A stretch of 37,723 bases of DNA, taken from Melioribacteraceae bacterium (GTDB lineage Bacteria; Bacteroidota; Ignavibacteria; Ignavibacteriales; Melioribacteraceae). The stretch covers positions 1 through 37,723 of the forward strand of contig JALNXG010000038.1 in the NCBI GenBank assembly GCA_023230485.1, written 5' to 3'. Shown piece after piece: positions 33,817-37,723 of the stretch. The notes below the pieces were generated by a model, which ran no database searches, was not told where the DNA came from, and worked only from the letters and a program-made list of their open reading frames with translations. The translations under genes and the position numbers were made by a program. Positions within the stretch are counted from its first letter, which is position 1, and each line of letters starts with the position of its first letter.

Positions 33817-34647
33817 ATGAATAATATTGATGGTAATAGCCCGATAGGATTTTTTGATTCGGGTATAGGTGGTTTAACGGTTGTCCGCTCAGTTACAAAT
33901 TTACTTCCAAACGAAAATATAGTTTATTTCGGTGATACAGCACGAGTTCCTTATGGCTCTAAATCCAATAGCACTGTAATAGAATATAGCATGGAAGCGG
34001 CTAATTTTTTATTAAAGAAGAATATTAAACTTCTTGTTGTCGCATGTAATACAGCTTCATCAGTGGCACTCGAAACTTTACAAAACAATCTTCCAATTCC
34101 TGTAATCGGCATGATCGAACCCGGGTCGGATTATGCGTTGCATACATCACAAAATAAAATCATTGGTGTAATTGGCACTTATTCAACGATAAACAATAGA
34201 GCTTATTCAACACGATTACATATATTAGATCCTAATGCAAAAGTCTATGAAAAAGCTTGTCCATTATTCGTTCCATTTGCCGAAGAAGGATTAGTTGATC
34301 ATGAAGCTTTACGACTTGTAGCAGCGGAATATCTAAGTGAATTGAAATCGAAAGGTATTGATACACTTGTTCTCGGATGTACTCATTATCCAACGTTAAA
34401 GAAAATTATTCAAAATGAGATTGGTCCGGAAGTTACATTAATTGATTCAGGAACTCCTGCGGCAAATATAGTCGAAGATTATTTATTAGAGAAGGGACTT
34501 AAAAATTCTTCTCACTTACCCGGCACTCAAGAATTTTTTGTAAGTGACGTACCGGCTAAGTTCAAAGAAATTGCTGAACGATTTCTTGGAAAAGTAATTT
34601 CCAACATTCATAAAATTGATCTCGAAGAATTAATTATCCAACGATAA
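33817..34647 (+). CDS. murI: Glutamate racemase
   Basis: Makes D-glutamate for peptidoglycan. The two catalytic cysteines are present, Cys77 in VVACNTASS and Cys188 in LVLGCTHYP, with the Asp14-Ser15 substrate loop in IGFFDSGIGG and the PYGSKS loop at 45-50. Length of 276 residues is typical. The frame opens with TTG at 33814, followed directly by ATG 33817, which is chosen. It starts six bases after the glnD stop, and its end overlaps the convergent Nudix gene by 18 bases. Confidence 0.95.
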   Translation: MNNIDGNSPIGFFDSGIGGLTVVRSVTNLLPNENIVYFGDTARVPYGSKSNSTVIEYSMEAANFLLKKNIKLLVVACNTASSVALETLQNNLPIPVIGMIEPGSDYALHTSQNKIIGVIGTYSTINNRAYSTRLHILDPNAKVYEKACPLFVPFAEEGLVDHEALRLVAAEYLSELKSKGIDTLVLGCTHYPTLKKIIQNEIGPEVTLIDSGTPAANIVEDYLLEKGLKNSSHLPGTQEFFVSDVPAKFKEIAERFLGKVISNIHKIDLEELIIQR

Positions 34648-35172
34648 TTTATAATAAAGAATACCACAAATAGTTTTAGCGTCAACAATCTTGCCTGACT
34701 TTATCTTCTCTTCCGCCTCTTTTAAAGTGAGTGAAATTACTTCCATACCAAATTCACCCTCTTCACGATTATGTGCTCCTTCTTTAAGCTCTTTCGCTAA
34801 ATAGATATGAAGGATCTCATTACTGAATCCCGGTGTTGTAAATATTGCTCCAAGTTTTGTTATGTTTTCTGAACTGTACCCGGTTTCTTCGGTAAGCTCC
34901 CTTTTAGCACAGAGAAACGGGTCTTCATTATTATCCAATTTACCTGCAGGTAATTCTAATATAAACTGATTATGAGGAAAGCGAAATTGATTAACGAAGA
35001 TAATATTACCATCATCTTTTACAGGAAGAACAACCGCACCACCCGGATGTATTGCAGTCTCTCTATATCCTTTATTTCCGCTATCATAAACTATCTCATC
35101 TATCTTTAAATCAAATACTCGACCTTTATGAACTATATCTGTTTTCAGAACTTTGAAATTTAGCTTCTTCAT
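34630..35172 (-). CDS. Nudix hydrolase, ADP-ribose pyrophosphatase-like
   Basis: A 180-residue protein with a perfect Nudix box from Gly77 to Tyr99 (G-x5-E-x7-REuxEExGu, with Glu92, Glu95 and Glu96 as metal ligands). The segment HPGGAVVLPVKDDGNIIFVNQFR and the ELPAGKLD before the box are typical of the ADP-ribose/NDP-sugar pyrophosphatase (NudF-type) group. It probably clears ADP-ribose or nucleotide sugars. It follows the YkvA-like gene on the same strand by nine bases and converges on murI. Confidence 0.88.
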   Translation of the reverse strand: MKKLNFKVLKTDIVHKGRVFDLKIDEIVYDSGNKGYRETAIHPGGAVVLPVKDDGNIIFVNQFRFPHNQFILELPAGKLDNNEDPFLCAKRELTEETGYSSENITKLGAIFTTPGFSNEILHIYLAKELKEGAHNREEGEFGMEVISLTLKEAEEKIKSGKIVDAKTICGILYYKLSLDN

Positions 35173-35181
35173 AAACTCTCT

Positions 35182-35541
35182 TTATTTTTCGTAATAAGGT
35201 AATATTTCGCTGCCCAAATATTTTATTAAAGCTGTAATTACGCCAAGATCATCAAGATAACCAACCAATGGTGCTAAATCAGGAATCGCATCGATAGGGG
35301 AGATAAAATAGACTATTGCCGCTACTACAATCGATTTTCTATACCATCTGATATATGGGTCGCGGAAATAACTGAAGAGTGCTTTCAGATCTTTAGCAAA
35401 TGTTATTTTGCTTCCAACTCTTTCTAATTTACCCCAAAAGCTTTCTTCAACTACTTTGCTTTTCTCTTTATATTCTTTATAAGAATCAATATTGTCAATA
35501 TTTTCTAATCCATAATTATGCTCATTTTCTTCATACTTCAT
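35182..35541 (-). CDS. YkvA/DUF1232 family membrane-associated protein
   Basis: A 119-residue protein. The C-terminal half carries the DUF1232 signature VYFISPIDAIPDLAPLVGYLDDLGVI, with one hydrophobic helix preceding the SPID motif. The N-terminal half is charged and may be a coiled coil or soluble extension. The family occurs widely, and its function is not established. It starts two bases after the upstream S9 peptidase stop codon and precedes the Nudix gene, so the three are likely one transcript. Confidence 0.85.
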   Translation of the reverse strand: MKYEENEHNYGLENIDNIDSYKEYKEKSKVVEESFWGKLERVGSKITFAKDLKALFSYFRDPYIRWYRKSIVVAAIVYFISPIDAIPDLAPLVGYLDDLGVITALIKYLGSEILPYYEK

Positions 35542-35543
35542 AT

Positions 35544-37571
35544 TTACCTCTTTGTATATTTATCAAACCAGTCAAAAATTGTATTCCACCATAATTTAGC
35601 ATTTTGTGGTTTTGTAACAAAATGCGTCTCATCAGGGAAATATAAGAATTTACTAGGAATTCCTCTTCTTTGTAATGTAGTAAATAATTCAAATGCCTGT
35701 CCCTCCGGCACTCTAAAATCGAATGCACCATGCACTACAAGCATTGGAGTATTTATTTTATCTGCCGAGCGATGAGGAGACCATTTTCCATACATTGCGC
35801 GGTTAGTCCATGGTGTTCCCTCATATTCCCATTCAGGAAACCAAAGCTCTTCCGTTGCCCCATACATACTTTCTAAATTATAAACTCCTGCATGTGAGAC
35901 AAGTGCATTGAAGCGATCAGTATGACCGGCAATCCAATTCACCATATAACCACCATATGATCCGCCCGCCGCAAAAGTATTATTTCCATCAATGAACGGG
36001 AAAGTTTTAATTGCGTTATCATAAGTATTCATAAGATCGATGTAAGCCTTTCCGCCCCAATCGCCTGAAATTTCATCTGTAAATTTCTGTCCATAACCTG
36101 TGCTGCCTCTTGGATTAGGTGCTACTACTACATAACCCTTTGAAGCAAATAATTGTGTATTCCATCTGAAATGGAAATCATCTGCCCAGTTTCCCTGAGG
36201 ACCACCATGAATTAAAAATATCATCTGATATTTTTTATTCGGATCAAAAAATGGTGGTTTAATTAATAATGATTGAACTTTAGCCCCTTCAGCACCATTG
36301 CTCCAAAATGATTCAGTGGGCTGCATATCGAATTGAGCCATAAATTCTGTATTACAATTTGTTAATTGTTTTACTTCACCTGATTTTGTGTTGTAAGAAA
36401 ATAATTCTACAGGAAGTGTAGATTTCTGTTTCTTAAAGAAAATAAAATCACCTCTTAATAAAATGTTGCCATTCAAATTTTCTTTTACTAATTCAGTAAC
36501 TTTTTTTGAAGCGATATCAAATCTAAAAATTGGAGTAAAAATTTCTTTCTCTGCAGTAAAGTAGATCGATTTAGAATCGGCTGTCCAAACGACTTCGCCA
36601 ACTGATAAATTGATAGCATCTTTATAGTCAATAGAAGTACCGGTTGTTCTATCATATATAATTAAGTCCAATTTATCAGCTTCAAAGCCTGCGCGCTTCA
36701 TAGATTTGAACGCAATATATTTTCCATCTGGAGAATATAGCGGCTGATTATCATTACCTTTACTTGTGGAGATTCTTTTTAATTCTGCAGGTGCATTGTT
36801 TTTTAAACCGGTTGTACTAAAAATAAAAACATCGTTATTAGTCGATGTAGCGAGCATTTCATCTTGGTTCATGGTTAGTGCCGCCTCGCCGCCATCAGGG
36901 GCTATAGCATAGTCTAAAGTGCCACCTAATGCAATTGGGGGTACATCATGTTTGCTCTTTAATGTTACATCAATATATTTCTTAGTAGCAATATCAAAAA
37001 CATATAGATGGCTTCTCTTAGGTCCGCGCCAATCGTTCCAATGCCTATACATTAGTTCAGTAAAAATTTCTGCTTTTACTTTTGATGCTTCTTTTGCTTC
37101 ATCTTTCTCTTTATTGCATTCTTGTGTTTCACAATCAGGATAAACACTTGAAACAAATAATATTTTCTTTCCATCTTTAGACCAAATATGCCCCGAGGTA
37201 CCAGTGTATAAATCGGTTAATTGCATTTCGTTTTTACCGAAAATATCCGCAATCCAAATTTGTCCTTCAAATGAATAAGCTATCTGTTTACCGTCAGGAG
37301 AAAATGTCGGCTCCGACTCGTTTGAAGTCGAATTCATAAAGGGACGTACATTTGTTCCGTCGCTATCTATTAAATAGATATCCGAATTGCCTTTGTTTGA
37401 ATCCATATCATAAGACGAAACTGTAAATGCAATTGTCTTTCCATCAGGGGATACATCATAAGCCCCTATCCTTTTTATATTCCAAAGGTCTTCTACCGTA
37501 ATGGCTCTTTTCTGTGCTATAACTTGCGTGGCGAATAAAATAACTAATAATAAAAGTGATAATTTTTTCAT
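35544..37571 (-). CDS. Exported S9 family prolyl-oligopeptidase-like peptidase (DPP5-type)
   Basis: A 675-residue exported peptidase with a clear signal peptide (ending FATQVIAQ). Residues about 25-400 form a WD40-like beta-propeller with repeats such as YDVSPDGKTIAFTV, PTFSPDGKQIAYS and PLYSPDGKYIAFK, which limits access to the active site. The alpha/beta hydrolase domain has Ser538 in GGSYGGY, Asp618 in HGAFDFRVP and His650 in DETHF, matching the triad order and spacing of bacterial DPP5 and acylaminoacyl peptidases. It likely releases dipeptides in the periplasm, complementing the two S46 enzymes. GAGGA lies six bases before the ATG. It leads the minus-strand set with the YkvA-like and Nudix genes. 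Confidence 0.92.
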   Translation of the reverse strand: MKKLSLLLLVILFATQVIAQKRAITVEDLWNIKRIGAYDVSPDGKTIAFTVSSYDMDSNKGNSDIYLIDSDGTNVRPFMNSTSNESEPTFSPDGKQIAYSFEGQIWIADIFGKNEMQLTDLYTGTSGHIWSKDGKKILFVSSVYPDCETQECNKEKDEAKEASKVKAEIFTELMYRHWNDWRGPKRSHLYVFDIATKKYIDVTLKSKHDVPPIALGGTLDYAIAPDGGEAALTMNQDEMLATSTNNDVFIFSTTGLKNNAPAELKRISTSKGNDNQPLYSPDGKYIAFKSMKRAGFEADKLDLIIYDRTTGTSIDYKDAINLSVGEVVWTADSKSIYFTAEKEIFTPIFRFDIASKKVTELVKENLNGNILLRGDFIFFKKQKSTLPVELFSYNTKSGEVKQLTNCNTEFMAQFDMQPTESFWSNGAEGAKVQSLLIKPPFFDPNKKYQMIFLIHGGPQGNWADDFHFRWNTQLFASKGYVVVAPNPRGSTGYGQKFTDEISGDWGGKAYIDLMNTYDNAIKTFPFIDGNNTFAAGGSYGGYMVNWIAGHTDRFNALVSHAGVYNLESMYGATEELWFPEWEYEGTPWTNRAMYGKWSPHRSADKINTPMLVVHGAFDFRVPEGQAFELFTTLQRRGIPSKFLYFPDETHFVTKPQNAKLWWNTIFDWFDKYTKR

Positions 37572-37691
37572 TTTTTCCTCAATTAAATCTTAAAGTAAAA
37601 TTACTAAAAAAAAGATAAAATATAATGATTTGCTAAACCCTTCTTATTTTGATAATTTTAAATCTTATTTTGACATTAAAATACGAAAATT

Positions 37692-37723
37692 ATGAAATAT
37701 CCTTTTGCAGAAATTGAAAAGAA
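37692..37723 (+). CDS. Start of a gene running off the window (possible leucyl-tRNA synthetase)
   Basis: Only ten complete codons are visible, reading MKYPFAEIEK. Leucyl-tRNA synthetases often begin with a similar M-x-Y-x-x-x-EIEKKWQ stretch, so leuS is a guess from a very short piece. The upstream region to 37572 is AT-rich and shared with the divergent S9 peptidase gene. Confidence 0.3.
   Translation, partial: MKYPFAEIEK

Noticed and set aside
35518..35775. 85-codon plus-strand frame across the S9/YkvA-like junction
   Set aside because: It overlaps two well-supported minus-strand genes and has no domain or initiation signal.

Overview
The window is a gene-dense, AT-rich chromosomal segment (by eye about two thirds A+T) with no tRNA, rRNA, CRISPR array, phage or insertion sequence that I could recognise. 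Several features point to the Bacteroidota / Ignavibacteriota side of the FCB group: a type IX secretion C-terminal domain at the left edge, tandem S46 dipeptidyl-peptidases, a fused CcoNO subunit, a one-haem CcoP, and promoter-like elements of the TAnnTTTG type. The exact lineage is inference; the NYPNPFNPST form of the sorting domain leans towards Ignavibacteria/Kapabacteria-like organisms.

Layout. 1-283: tail of a secreted T9SS cargo protein and its terminator. 630-2243 (minus): phosphomannomutase/phosphoglucomutase and a small hypothetical gene. 2474-6784: two tandem S46 peptidases, each followed by a terminator. 7015-9188: a DUF1289 gene, then a divergent pair made of a Ddl-like ATP-grasp ligase and a cytoplasmic C39-like cysteine peptidase. 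9185-13077: an envelope locus with a porin O/P-like barrel, a CotH-type lipoprotein and a PAP2 phosphatase (overlapping genes on minus), opposite a phytase/SdiA-regulated-like lipoprotein. 13079-14817 (minus): SixA-like phosphatase and an HD domain fused to a Pycsar-effector-like membrane domain. 14900-23216 (minus): a complete compact cbb3 oxidase operon, ccoI-ccoS-ccoNO-ccoQ-ccoP-ccoG-ccoH plus a TauE/SafE-like gene. The 58-codon ccoS is easy to miss. 23439-26360: an unknown membrane protein, an SDR dehydrogenase and an orphan membrane histidine kinase. 26417-27031 (minus): a YciO/Sua5-family protein. 27203-29836: queC, a DNA methyltransferase, a PmeII-like restriction endonuclease and queF, packed as one operon. 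29865-34647: tyrosine phenol-lyase, glnD and murI. 34630-37571 (minus): Nudix hydrolase, DUF1232 protein and a secreted S9 peptidase. A start codon at 37692 opens a further gene that leaves the window.

Together the genes suggest a microaerobic or oxygen-limited, peptide-using bacterium. Exported S46 and S9 peptidases would release dipeptides, tyrosine phenol-lyase would break tyrosine down to phenol, pyruvate and ammonia, GlnD would sense nitrogen status, and the cbb3 oxidase would respire at low oxygen.

The observations most worth following are: (i) the restriction-modification pair lying between queC and queF; (ii) the HD-PycTM fusion with no cyclase beside it; (iii) the ATP-grasp/C39 peptidase pair; (iv) the coupled porin-CotH-PAP2 locus with a phytase-like neighbour; and (v) a near-perfect 24-bp palindrome upstream of the cbb3 operon.
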